Both the position numbers and the translations under genes were made by a program. The notes under the pieces were generated by a model. It did not search any database, had not been told where the DNA came from, and saw only the letters and a program-made list of their open reading frames with translations. From Plantago major (taxonomy: Eukaryota; Streptophyta; Magnoliopsida; Lamiales; Plantaginaceae): DNA of 64,000 nt. This document shows, one piece after another, positions 45,934 through 57,451 of this stretch; the first letter of the stretch is position 1; every line of letters starts with the position of its first letter. The stretch lies in NCBI GenBank assembly GCA_026545765.1, contig CM048840.1, positions 89,804,877 through 89,868,876 of the forward strand, given 5' to 3'.

Positions 45934-48900
45934 ACTCCTGTTTCCTGTTTTGTGCAAAATGCCTCTTGGACTAAGGCTCAATGGCTATTTGATAGTGGAT
46001 GCGGAAAGCACATGACAGGAGACAAAGCAAATCTGGTCAACTACAAAGCTTGCAACACTGGACCAGATCGAGTTCTTTGGAGGAGAATTAAATCCCTCTC
46101 TGGGATCTGGCAACGTCAAATTAAGATCATTAACAATCACTAACGTATTACATGTTCAAGGTTTGAAATATAATCTATTTAGTATGAGCCAGTTTGCAGA
46201 CAAGGGATTCACTGTGAAATTCAAAGCAAAGTATTGCAAACTTATAGACAATGAGTCAAAGCAGACAGTCTTGGTTGCTCGGCGGAAAGGCAGTCTTTAT
46301 GTTACCGATTGGGCATCTGCCACAACTGAAGAATGTCTCATGGTGAGTCAATCAGGGCACACAGAAGAGCACTGGTTATGGCACAAAAGAATGAGTCACT
46401 TGAATTTCAAAACTCTGAACAAACTTGCCAAGAAAGAGTTAGTGGTTGGCCTTCCCAAAACATCTTTCAGAAAGGATGGTATATGTTCTGCCTGTCAGAT
46501 GGGAATACAATCCAAGATCTCTTTCAAGTCCAAAACCAGACACTCTAGTGTTAGACCACTTCAATTATTACACATGGATCTTTTGAATCATCTGTAACTA
46601 GTTATGCAGGAAAGAAGTATGGTCTGGTTGTAGTAGATGACTTCTCAAGATTCACTTGGGTTGTCTTTCTAAAGCACAAATCTGATGCTAGGGTGGAGAT
46701 ACCAAACTTGCTGAATAAGCTTGATGTCATGAAGAATGACAAGGTATCTGCAATCAGAACAGACCATGGTACTGAGTTTGTCAACCAGTACATAAAGGAG
46801 TTTTGTACCAGCAAAGGTATACAACACCAACTTTCCTCTGTGAGAACACCACAACAAAATGGTGTTGCAGAAAGGAAAAATAGAACCCTTAAAGAAGCAA
46901 CAAGGACAATGCTAGCTGACACTGAAATAAGTGGAGTTTATTGGGTTGAAGCTGTAAACACAGCATGCTACACTCAGAATAGATGTTTGATAAACAAACA
47001 CCATGACAAGACCCCCTATGAACTCTTGGTTGGTAGACCCCCTAATATCAAACATCTGAAAGTGTTTGGTTGTAGATGTTTTGTTCTTAACAATGGAAAA
47101 GAGTATCTAAGAACATTTCAACCAAAGGCAGATGAAGGTGTGTTTCTTGGTTATTCTATGAATAGCAAAGCATACAGAGTTTACAACAAAAGAACAAAGA
47201 AGATTGAAGAATCAGTTCATGTTGTATTCTATGAAGGAAGCAAGAAAACACCCCTTCGATGAACTCTCGGAAAGGTTCAAGGAACTAATGATAAAGGATT
47301 AAGAAGAACCCTCGAAGGAAAAACATCATTGTGGAAAGAGAGGATGACTCGACGAAGAAAAGCATGAAATGCCTAGTAACAACAGATGATTCTCGACATG
47401 ATGAAGAATTTCCTATGAGAATTCCGAAATGGGCGAAGATGTTCATCAGAGAGCTAACTCTGGAAATGACCTCTCTGACAGGTATGTCCCAGAAAGCTCT
47501 CACACTGAGCAAGTGTCAGACATTCACCGCCCCTCTGAGGTGCAAGATGTCACAGATACTGAAGAAGTATCAAGTCATAATCATAGTGATTCACATTCAG
47601 ATCACATAGATGTTGACCCTACTAGCCCTAAACCCATGATGAGATGGATCAAGGATCATCCTGCAAAAGATGTGATTAGACCAATCAATCAAGGTGTTAG
47701 GACTAGGAGAGTAATAGCTGAAAATTCTAACTCTCTCTTTGGATGTTTCATCTCAAACATTGAACCCAAAACTATACAAGAAGCGTTAAGAGACCAAGAT
47801 TGGATCTCTGCAATGCAAGAAGAGTTGGATCAGTTTGAGAGAAACAAAGTCTGGAAACTAGTTCCATTTGTAGAAGGAATATCTGTGACTGGAACTAAGT
47901 GGGTTTTCAGAAACAAGATGAATGAATCTGGTGAAATAACCAGAAACAAAGCAAGGTTGGTTGCCAAGGGATTCACCCAGACTGAAGGTTTAGATTTTGA
48001 TGAGTCATATGCACCAGTTGCCAGATTGGATGCAATAAGACTCTTTCTGGCCTTTGCAGCTCATAAAGACTTTAAAGTTTATCAGATGGATGTCAAGAGT
48101 GCATTCTTGAATGGTGAACTTGCTGAGGAAGTCTATGTTGAACAACCACCTGGCTTTGAAGTTTCCTCAGAAAGTAGAATGGTCTATAAGCTACAGAAAG
48201 CTCTATATGGACTGAAACAGGCTCCAAGAGCATGGTATGACACTTTGGCCAAATACCTTCTGGAAAGTGGTTTCAAGAAAGGTGAAGTTGATAAAACTTT
48301 ATTTACTTTAAATCATGATGGGAAACTACTCTTAGTTCAAGTATATGTTGATGACATTATATTTGGATCTAAGGACAAGCAACTTTGTGATGACTTTGCA
48401 AATCTCATGAAAATTAAGTTTGAGATGAGCATGATGGGAGAATTGAACTATTTCCTAGGATTGCAAGTCAAGCAACTCAATGATGGAATATTCATTAGTC
48501 AGACAAAGTATGCAAAAGACATGCTCACAAAGTTCAATCTTAAGCCTTCTGAAAAGAATGCTGAGATACCTATGAGCATAGGAACCAAGATGACCTATAC
48601 TGAATCAGATAAGAGTGCTGATGAACACAAGTATAGGAAATTGATAGGTTCACTACTTTACCTTACCGCAAGCAGACCTGATATTCAATATGCAGTTGGT
48701 GTGTGTGCTAGATTTCAAACAAATCCAATGCAATCACACTACAACATTGCTATGAAAATATTAAGGTATGTGAAAGGTACAGTACATGTAGGTTTGTGGT
48801 ATCCTAAAGAAAGTGGATTGAGTTTGGCTGGTTACTTAGATGCTGATTATGCTGGATCAATGCTTGATAGGAAAAGCACCTCAGGAACTTGTCAGTTTCT

Positions 48901-49297
48901 GGGAACTAGACTTATCTCATGGTTTAGGAAAAAGCAAAACTCAATTGCAACTTCTACCACAAAGGCTGAATATATTGCTGCTGGTTGTTCTGCAACACAA
49001 ATTCTGTGGATTCAACAATAACTCAGAGACTATGGACTCAATGAAGAGAAAAATCCCATTTTTTGTGATAACACAAGTGCTATTGCAATCACACAGAACC
49101 CCAAGTTCCATGCCAGAACAAAGCACATTGATGTTAGACACCACTTCATCAGAGACCATGTTGAGAAAGGCAATATAGAGATACTCAAGATTGGCACAGA
49201 AGACCAACTTGCAGATATCTTCACCAAGCCCCTACAAGAAAGCCGGTTCTTGACCTTAAGACATAGTCTTGGGTTAATGGAGATGCCTAAGGACTGA
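45934..49297 (+). pseudogene. Copia-2 pol (protease, integrase, reverse transcriptase, RNase H)
   Basis: Protease LFDSGCGKHMTG at about 45985; GAG-pre-integrase WLWHKRMSHLNF with CSACQMG; integrase with HMDLL, RTDHGTEF and AERKNRTLKEA, broken by one-base loss near 46583; a shift near 47255. Reverse transcriptase is complete ([31 protein letters not shown] at about 48340, [16 protein letters not shown]). RNase H follows a TAA at 49018-49020 (RTKHIDVRHHFIR, ADIFTKPL), ending at TGA 49295. A few lesions separate it from a working polyprotein, fewer than in Copia-1, which lacks YVDD entirely. Confidence 0.9.
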
Positions 49298-50018
49298 AAA
49301 ATGTCCTGAATCTCTAAAGTCTGAGTAAGTGAGGTAGAAAAGAAGTAGGCCTCTGAGAACATGTTCTCAGAAAGCCAAGTTGATAAGAAGTGATGCAAAG
49401 GTTTCTGAGTAGCAACACTCAGAAAGGCAAAACATTTCTGGAACGGGTATCCAGAAAGGCAAAGGTTGGTACACACTCAATAAGTACATAAGACTAGAAC
49501 TTACTTACTGAGAGTGGGTCAAATACATTCAAACAACTGAAGCTTCTGCACTTGAATTCAGAAAGCTATTTAGTCATAAAGAGAAAAGACACACAAAGCC
49601 CGAAAAGTATAAGTTCTAGAAGTCAAACATGTCCAATGTCTTGTATTTTTGCCATTTTTATGATAAAAAATATAAAGATAAGGACTTGACACTCAAAATG
49701 ATAAGTTCAAACGATTGAGTGCTCTTACTCTTTACTAATTGACATAATGGATGTAACTTGTGAAAAATCCATCAAGTCGGCACAATACCATTTGTTGATT
49801 GATATCATTACAAGATATTCAATATAAGCCCTAGATGAATAAACGTTTGATCTCAACGGTTGAGATTAAAACAAAGCAAGTAATGTCTGGTTAGAAATAC
49901 AGACATGGCCCACTACGCATTTAATGGAGTACGTGTGTTATACCACGCCTATGCAGATACAAAGACACGCATTCATATTCAGTTGTATGTATGTTTTATC
50001 TATGTACATTTTGTCTGC
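49298..50018 (+). other. Spacer between Copia-2 pol and the 3' gene
   Basis: About 720 bp without coding signal, holding several copies of short CTCAGAAAGSC motifs near 49340-49460. It serves as upstream region of the internal promoter. Confidence 0.5.
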
Positions 50019-50028
50019 TATATATATA
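50019..50028 (+). promoter_or_regulatory. Internal TATA box upstream of the Copia-2 3' gene
   Basis: GCTATATATATAGG lies 200 bp before the ATG at 50228. The same GCTATATATAT core stands 176 bp before the homologous ATG in Copia-1. Confidence 0.5.
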
Positions 50029-50227
50029 GGACTTGGACAAAAGACAAACACTTTTACCAAATCCGAAATTTCATACTTGCATCTAAACAACGAAATCTCT
50101 CAAGATTTCTGCAAAACCCCTTCTGCAAACTCAACTTCTTGTGTTTAGTCTTCTGAAAAGATAGACTAATCCCAATTAATCTTGCAAAACCCCTCTGAAA
50201 ACACTCACTCAAGACTCTATATAAGAT

Positions 50228-53200
50228 ATGGCACCCAAGAAAATGACCACCAAGAACCCTAAGGCCGCATCATCTGCTCCTGCTGAAAAGCAAGGAGGAA
50301 AGGAACTTAAGGTGTTGAATAAACGCCTTCTGAAAAAGTTCACCCCATCTGACTGGAATCCAAAACACAAAATTAATTGGGGATCTTTTCTAGTGAAGAA
50401 GTATGTACCAGCAGTCATACCTTCAAGACCAGATAGGAAACTGATATTGGGGATGCTGAAAAGTTCCCATATCTTCAAGTTTCATCTTTGCCAGTGGACT
50501 ATCCACACTGGATGTCTTTGGAGTTCTATAACAACTCCAAAATCTTCACAAAGGTTGTGAATGATGAAGAAGAGAAATCTGAGTGATCAAGTTCAAGGAC
50601 AAGAGATCGTCCTAGACTGCAAGACTTTCTGCAAGATATTCCGATTGAAAAATCGAGGAACAATTGAAGACATCAACATCAGGGATGCTTCCATGATTCA
50701 AGGTGTTAAAGAGCTATTTGAAGCAATCCAATTAGAAAATGCAAAGGGTTGCCCAGGAGACTTTGTTCTGAAAGCCATCAGAACTAGTCATTTCCAGAAA
50801 CACTGGAGTACTTTAGCTCTCATTCTAGTCCGTTTCTTTGATGGCAACGAAGGTGGAGTACACCAGATAAGCATGGAGAGATGGACGATGATGCATCTTC
50901 TGAACAAGAAGCATGAAGGGTAGGAAACCCACTTTAACTGGGGGAAGTACGCCTTCAACAAATTCCTTGGGCATATTGAAGAATTTGAGCCCAAGATCAT
51001 CAATGGCCTTGTTGAGCCAAAGGCCAATATGCACTTTGGCCTCAGAATTTGTCACATTCTGGAAACAATGGGAATCACTCTCAGAGAGAGCTAGGAAATC
51101 CTTGTGACCAACTCCCTTTTCAGACACGCCTTTGAAGAAAAGGAGAGACTTGCTGCTGAGAAAGCACTCAGAGAGGCAGAAGAAGAAGAAACTGCCCAAC
51201 AAGGTGATAAGGTTTCTGAGCCAGCTTCAGCTCAACCTCAAACTGCCAAGAGAAAAAGGACTCAACACAAAAGAATACCTAAGACCCAACAAAAAGAAAT
51301 AGAGGCACAACCTTCTGGAGACAAGGTCTCAAAAAATGTTGTTCGCCCAAAAAGGCAGTTCCAGAAAGCACCAAAGATTCTGAGCCAAGCAGCTCCAGAA
51401 CTATCAAGGGATGACCGCAACATTATAGATGAGTCAGCTCCCAATCTGGACAGTGACTCTGAAGAGGATGAACAAATCCGAGAGGCACTCAAGAGGTCCA
51501 AGATAGAAACACATGGAGGAGCATCTAGCTCAGCTCCTCAAGGTCAAAGGAGCACTTCTGCCCAGCAGGAAGAAGAAGGCCTGGGAGAAGAAAATAGAGT
51601 GATGGAAGATGCCGCCATTGCTTCCACATTCACAATGCCAACACTTAATGTTGCTGAAGAAAATCCTGTTTTAACACAGGTTCCTCAACCTTCTGAGAAA
51701 GCACAACTCTCAGAAAGGGATCAAACTGAGATGGAGACTCAGAATGATATTGCAGAGGAGACCAACAATGAGCACAGAGAGACTGTGGAATCACCACAAG
51801 TCCAAGAGACCAATGATCAACCTGACCCTATTCAGGTAGCAAAAGTAGTTTGTATCTAACTTGTCAACATTAAAATGTTAACTTGTTACTCATAAGCTTC
51901 ATCTGTTACAGGCCAACATGGAGACACACTTTCAGGGGGAAGAAAATTTGTCCACCCCCTTGAATCAAGAAGAGGTTCCTCCAACCTCAGAACAACAAGA
52001 AGAGCTTATCCCTCGGGTAAATGACTATTTCTGAACAAGAAATAACTAAGTTAAAAATGCTCTTAAATCTTGTGTTCTAATCTTGTTAATGTCTCTTATT
52101 AGGCTCCAACTGAGGAAGTAGTGGTGGAACCAACACCCCAACACCAAGAGATTCCAGAGGCTGAAAAGCTCTCTGAGGAAACATTTACTGAGCCTTCTAC
52201 AGAGAAGGTAAGTAATCAGTACTAATCTCCTTCAAGAATACTCTGGAAATACCACTACTCAATCTTTTATGTTTGTTCTTACAGGCTCATTCAGAAGAAC
52301 AATTGGATGGAAAAACAGTTGTGTTATCTCCTCCAAAGGAAACTAAACCTGCTGAACAAGCAGTATATATAGAAGAGGTTCCAGAGACCCCAAAGGTTTC
52401 TGAGGAACATGCTACTGAGCTTCCTCACTTGGAAGTTCAAGCAGAAAGAAAGGATGCTGAGGATCAGACTTCTCCTCACACCAAAAGTATCTGAGGTCTA
52501 TGAGACCAAGCAAGCAGAAGTCCAAGCTGATGAGCCTAGTGTTTCTACACAGGTATGCTCAGAAAGCTTACTTTTGCACACAGATACTAACACAAGTGGT
52601 TTGAACAAAACTAACTTGATCCCTTTCTTTCAGGCTCAAAGTCTAGTGCCAGTTGATTTACTCAAGGCCTTCCAGAAGCACACTTTAAAGAAACATCTCA
52701 AGTGCTTCAGACAATGGGAGAAACTCAAAAAGGCTGACCTTTCTGAATTAGCCAGAGTAATCGACGTCCCAGAGAAGAGAGCAATCGCCTTCAATCTGGA
52801 GGATCACATCCATGCATTGTTCTTAACAGAGTCCTACTCATTTGCCACTCTGATGCATGAAGACTTCATTCATGAAGTAGTACAAAGACTTATAGCAGAT
52901 TTCAAGTCTGCGGATGCTCAAACCCAAGAGCAGATGGTTACCCATCTTGCCTTGCCCAACAAGCTCACAACCTACCCAACTGAGCAAGAGGAAGTTAATG
53001 GGAGGATGATCACACTTCCTGATGTGATCAACCTAGTTTCTGAAGATGAGGAAGAGATAGACGAAAATGATTATCAAGAACCTCCCTCTGAGCATCCAAA
53101 CCAAGAAGCAAAGAACAAGAGTGATGATGATGATGATCAGAATGATGATCCCCAACTTGGACAAGGCGGGATTCAGAAAGCTAGCAAAGGAAGTGGAGAA

Positions 53201-55310
53201 AAGGCTACTCCTTCAAATGCTCAGAGAGCCCCATCATCATCATCTCCCAAGTCTCATCAAGATATCCAACAGGCTGAGCACAATGATGCCATAGAAGAAA
53301 TTTCAGCCGCTGAGTTCAGGATTGAACAACTCAGAAAGGTGTTGGAAGAAGAAAAGAGAATCAGCATTGAGTGTCCAGCTTCTGTTGATGAAAAGGAGGC
53401 CAAACTCAAGAAGCTCAAAGAAGCTAATGCCAAGGAATTGGCACTCCTAGATGAGCAAAGAAATCTGAAGAATGCCATTGTTGTCACAGCTGCTGAGATA
53501 GATGCCATGGATGACAATGATGATGAAGAGCATGATGCTGAGGCTGCATCAGAAAGACCTTCTACATCCTCTCAGAAGGCCAGCATACTCCAAGGAAAAC
53601 AAAAGATGTTAGCCAGCTTGCAAACATCCCAGAGAAGGATTATGAGAGTGATGCTGAAGAAGACCGCAACTTGATCACTCAGCAAAAGAGAGCCCTACTT
53701 GCTCCTCATATCTTCTCTGCACCAGGTAGTTCAAGAAGTGAAGAGCACCGTGCAAGGAACAGTGTCTTTTTGGAACTCAGAGAGACACTAGTTGCCCAAG
53801 ACACAGAAGTGCTAAAATCCATCCCAGAAGAGATGAAGCCATTGGCTGCTACTTTACTCAACAGAGCAACCAACATAGCTCTCTCTCAGAAAGACCTAGG
53901 GTTGGTCAGGGATGAGGATTGTAACAATGCTAATGCAGCATCGAATGAAGCCATCCATGCTGTCCTGCAAGCCAACGCCATCCTAAGGCCACTTGAAGAG
54001 CTCAACGGAAAGGAGCAGGAACTGGTTAGACAGAACAAAGAGCTGAAGAAGGAACTTTAAGAATTAGTCAGGGTGCACAACAATCTCCAAAAGAACTTTG
54101 AGTCACTCTCTGAAGCTTATGCTATCATGAGTCAGTCATTCATGACTAAGGGGAAGAGATGCCTCAGAAAGGCAGAGGAAGAAAAAGAAAACAATCAAAT
54201 CCTCCCTCCCCAAGTCAACTACTCATCAAGGACACTGGAGATGCCCCTACTGAAGAAGTTGTTCCAGATCAACCAGCCAGAAGGCTGAGGAGTATGATAA
54301 CTAGGGCAGCCATGTCCCTTAGAATCTCAGAAGAGAAGAAGACTTCTGAAGAAGAAGAAAAGGAAGAAGGAGAAGTGAGAGGCCAAGAAAGCTGCAAGTC
54401 TCCAATTTTGGACTTCAATGATGATGAGGATGAATCTGATACAGATGAACATCTACTGCACAAGAAAAGGAGACAATTAACTACTTCACAACCTCCTCTG
54501 GAAGCAAGGCCTTTGGCAGCCAGAACTCCTTCTGGAAATACTAAGTCAATACAAGGAACATCCACCAGCACAGCCCCAAGGCAGGAAGAAAGGGTTAGAG
54601 GATCTCCTGACAGAAGGCCACCTAACAGAAAGGCAAGAAGGGATTCCCAGTTTGGCAGAGTAAACAGAGAAACTCATCAAGAAAGGCCAACTGATGCCCA
54701 CATTGACTATGTGAAGACTAGTAATGAAGAGTCTTCATATAGGTGCATTCTGAACAAGAGAGGGTATTGGATTCTGGAACTACAACATCTACTTGTCAAT
54801 GATAAGTTTCCAACTCCAATCCTCAACCAGATCCTGAAATGGAGAGAAGGCAAGCTAGAATTGCTAAAACCTGAGCACCTTCATGCCTGGCTAAACTTTG
54901 AAGTAGAAAAGAGGAATGAAGCCAGAAAGATGGATCTTTCTTTTGCCTGTCCTTACCCAAAGCCTGATGATGTACACAAGGTAAGAAAATTGGATGGTAG
55001 CTACAGAAGAAAGAACAAACTAGGTGTTCCAACCTATGAGTCATTCTATATGACATTGGATGAATACCTAGATGATTTACACTATCTGGAAGAAATATAC
55101 AAGTATTTCAACCTATCTCAGCTGCATATAGACCACTCCTGGGTCTGGGGAAAGTACTTCTGGGTCAAACACTTTCTGCGGAAGAATCACAAGCTTGGCA
55201 AGAGTTACTATGAAATATGTGACTTATCCAGAAAGACAGAGCTCTCTGTCAGAAGGATTCTTTATGACTATGTCCAAGAATGCGGAAAAGTGGATGATCA
55301 TGTCAACTGA
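50228..55310 (+). pseudogene. Intron-containing 3' gene of Copia-2, function unknown
   Basis: ATG at 50228 (MAPKKMTTKN). Blocks shared with Copia-1: FTPSDWNPKHKINWG, PDRKLILGML, ISMERWTMMHLLN, FNWGKYAFNKFL. First exon ends at 51835; then phase-0 exons 51912-52016, 52103-52207, 52285-52552 and 52634 onward, with GT-AG introns of 76, 86, 77 and 81 bp. Exons are Glu/Pro-rich (KLSEETFTEPSTEK). Next come HLKCFRQWEKLKKADLSEL, an acidic/coiled-coil section (53100-54150), and the C-terminal domain (54700-55290: GYWILELQHLLVN, CPYPKPDDVH, YESFYMTLDEYL, WGKYFWVKHFLRKN). Frameshifts near 50480, 52480, 53670 and 54290 and stops near 50920, 51090 and 54058 disable it. No hydrophobic membrane segment is visible. 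Function cannot be assigned. Confidence 0.72.
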
Positions 55311-55727
55311 TCCAGAAAGGATGCTGAAGAACTTGAGGTATCTGAACCCAAGTTGCATTTCTGAAGACTTGAAGACTAGTAACATTAGAATACTCTCTTG
55401 GAGCTTGGATTCTCCTCTGTTCTAATTTACTTAGTATGCTTTGTTACTTTTTGTAATCTTGCTGATTGTTTCTGAATTTCTCTATCTGTAAAAGTTGCAT
55501 CTTATTCTGTCAACTGTACTTATCTGAAGATCATACTCTCAGATACATTCTAATAGATGACAACTTATCAGCAAAGATCACTTCTTGTGATTTGGTTGAT
55601 GTTTACTTTCTGCACTTAATTCAACTAAAATTGAATATAATTTGAAATAATTAAGTGGTGGATTGTTTTCTCTTCCAGGGTTACAAATTTGTAATAGGAC
55701 TTAAAAGATAGTCATGGATGACTGATC

Positions 55728-55742
55728 AAAAAGGGGGAAATT
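55728..55742 (+). other. Polypurine tract of Copia-2
   Basis: AAAAAGGGGGAAATT immediately before the 3' LTR. Confidence 0.88.
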
Positions 55743-57134
55743 TGTGAGGAATATCTGTTAGTATTTTGATCACTCATAACATGTTCTTATCTTAGCCAGA
55801 AAGGTGATTAAGTACTCTTGGTTCACTTAAACATTGTAAAAGAGGAAATCACTGAGTATGATTAGTCTAGTAAATCTTGTATTAGGATTATAGGTCTCTG
55901 AGTGTAATTTTTATTTCCAGAAGACCATGAAGATCAATCCTAGCAATGGAGCTTTTCTGAAGATTAGAAGACTGAAGATTGCACAAGATTTATGAAGATA
56001 TCAAGGTTTAGTCTAACTCAGAAAGACTATGTCCTTAATCCTTTCTTAAGTGTATTTACTTACTTTTGAAATATGATTCTGGACATATGAAATCATGAGT
56101 ATGGAGCATGCAAGCCATCAGAAAGGCTCATGTATCCGTTGAAGACTACATGACAAGAAATAGTACAAGTGCATTAATTGCATCGGCAGAAAAGCCGCTG
56201 AAGCACAGTCCTCTCTGAGACATGAGACAAGGACTTCTGAGTACTCATTTCAAGATAAGTATGGACTGAATTTGAATTGTGTCTAATGGATATCATTCCA
56301 ACAACTCTCAAATTCATCTATATATATCACACACTTGCTGAGAAATATACCTTAGAACGCTCTATCTTGCAAACTTACCATCAAGCAAAGTATTCTCTCA
56401 AGCACTCTACTACCCTTTCTGAAAGCTTTCTGTTGCTCGAAGAGTCACTAGTAGTTCTAAGTTGTCCTGAACCTTAACAAGAGATTGTTATTCGTGAAAG
56501 AGTTGAACTATCAGATACACTTTCTAAAGCTCATTCTCCAGAACGGACATCAATTACTTGGGTCAGTAAAGAGCAGACTGCCATCCACTGAACAAGTGTA
56601 TTAAGTAGTCTTGTTCTATTAGGCTCTCTGAAAACATAACTGAAAAGTTATACGAGAAGCCTCTCTGACAAACCTTATAACCAACACCATCAAGGCGTGG
56701 AGTAGAGGAAGTACTTGATTTGGAAAATCAAGGAATAAATCCAAGCTTATCTGAGTAGAGGAAGTACTTAGCTCTAGGAGCTGGGGAATTACTTTTTTAG
56801 GAATCTTAGAATAGGATTATTGTAAGGTGAACTCAATTATCTGTTCTAGTGAATTCTAGGTCTCAGAAAGACCGAAGTGGATTAGTTGGAGGATTACGCC
56901 ACCTCCAGATACCACTATACTTGCTGTGTCATTTACCTTTCTGTATTTACATTTCAGCAAAGCACACACACATACTTATTGTTTCTGCACTTACCTATAT
57001 TAAAGTCTTCCGCGCTCTGAATTTAAGTATCAGAAACCCCCAGGTTTCTGAGAAACTGTGTTTATCGACAAAAGTTTTAAAAGACTATTCACCCCCCCCT
57101 CTAGTCTTTTACTTTGTCGTTATCTCGACCAACA
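55743..57134 (+). repeat. 3' LTR of Copia-2
   Basis: Starts TGTGAGGAATATCTG (TGTTAGG in the 5' copy) and ends CTCGACCAACA. It is 1392 bp; about 135 bp at 56404-56540 are absent from the 5' LTR, and a 32-bp part near 56790 is missing here. Confidence 0.88.
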
Positions 57135-57139
57135 ATGAC

Positions 57140-57450
57140 ACTTCCTAGAGGATGGACAGTACCTCCTTTGAACCCTATTATGGAGGTATTGACTCTCTCA
57201 TATTGGATTCCTCCCAGATACATTTGATCTATTGTCTATTTGGAGATGATGTTCGAGGAACTCCCTGTATCTACCAGGATCTTGTTTACCCGATAAGTTG
57301 CAATGGTTAAAGAAACCACCAGTGGAACATCCAGATCATCTATGTCTTCGCCTCCTGCCGTAGGAGGAGGGATCTTACTATCATCAAAGTATATAGTATT
57401 TGTCCCTCGAATTGTTGGAGCAGCATACGATCTGTCATTGTTCTAGAGAT
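57140..57450 (-). pseudogene. Gypsy protease, N-terminal part
   Basis: Minus-strand reading: AAPTIRGTNTIYFDDSKIPP, then LDVPLVVSLTIATYRVNKIL, VDTGSSSNII (catalytic DTG), ending at VHPLGSV where Copia-2 cuts it. Two TAG codons lie between gag and this domain (near 57445-57454). The remainder of the protease is at 41522-42017. Confidence 0.82.
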
Positions 57451-57451
57451 T

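Larger units (their letters stand above)
42023..57134 (+). mobile_element. Giant Ty1/Copia retrotransposon, SIRE-like (Copia-2)
   Basis: 5' LTR 42023-43309, primer site for initiator Met tRNA at 43312, gag, pol to 49297, an independent 3' transcription unit 50019-55310, polypurine tract and 3' LTR 55743-57134. Flanks are ATGAT and ATGAC, a 5-bp duplication with one change. Total 15112 bp, well above the 5-10 kb usual for Copia, because of the 3' gene. LTRs differ at roughly a dozen sites in their first 650 bp plus two large indels. It lies in the Gypsy protease, so it is younger than the Gypsy insertion. Confidence 0.9.

Noticed and set aside
50228..55310. Envelope-like ORF of the SIRE type
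   Set aside because: No signal peptide or membrane-spanning segment is visible, the gene has introns and its own promoter-like box; the label would claim more than the sequence shows.
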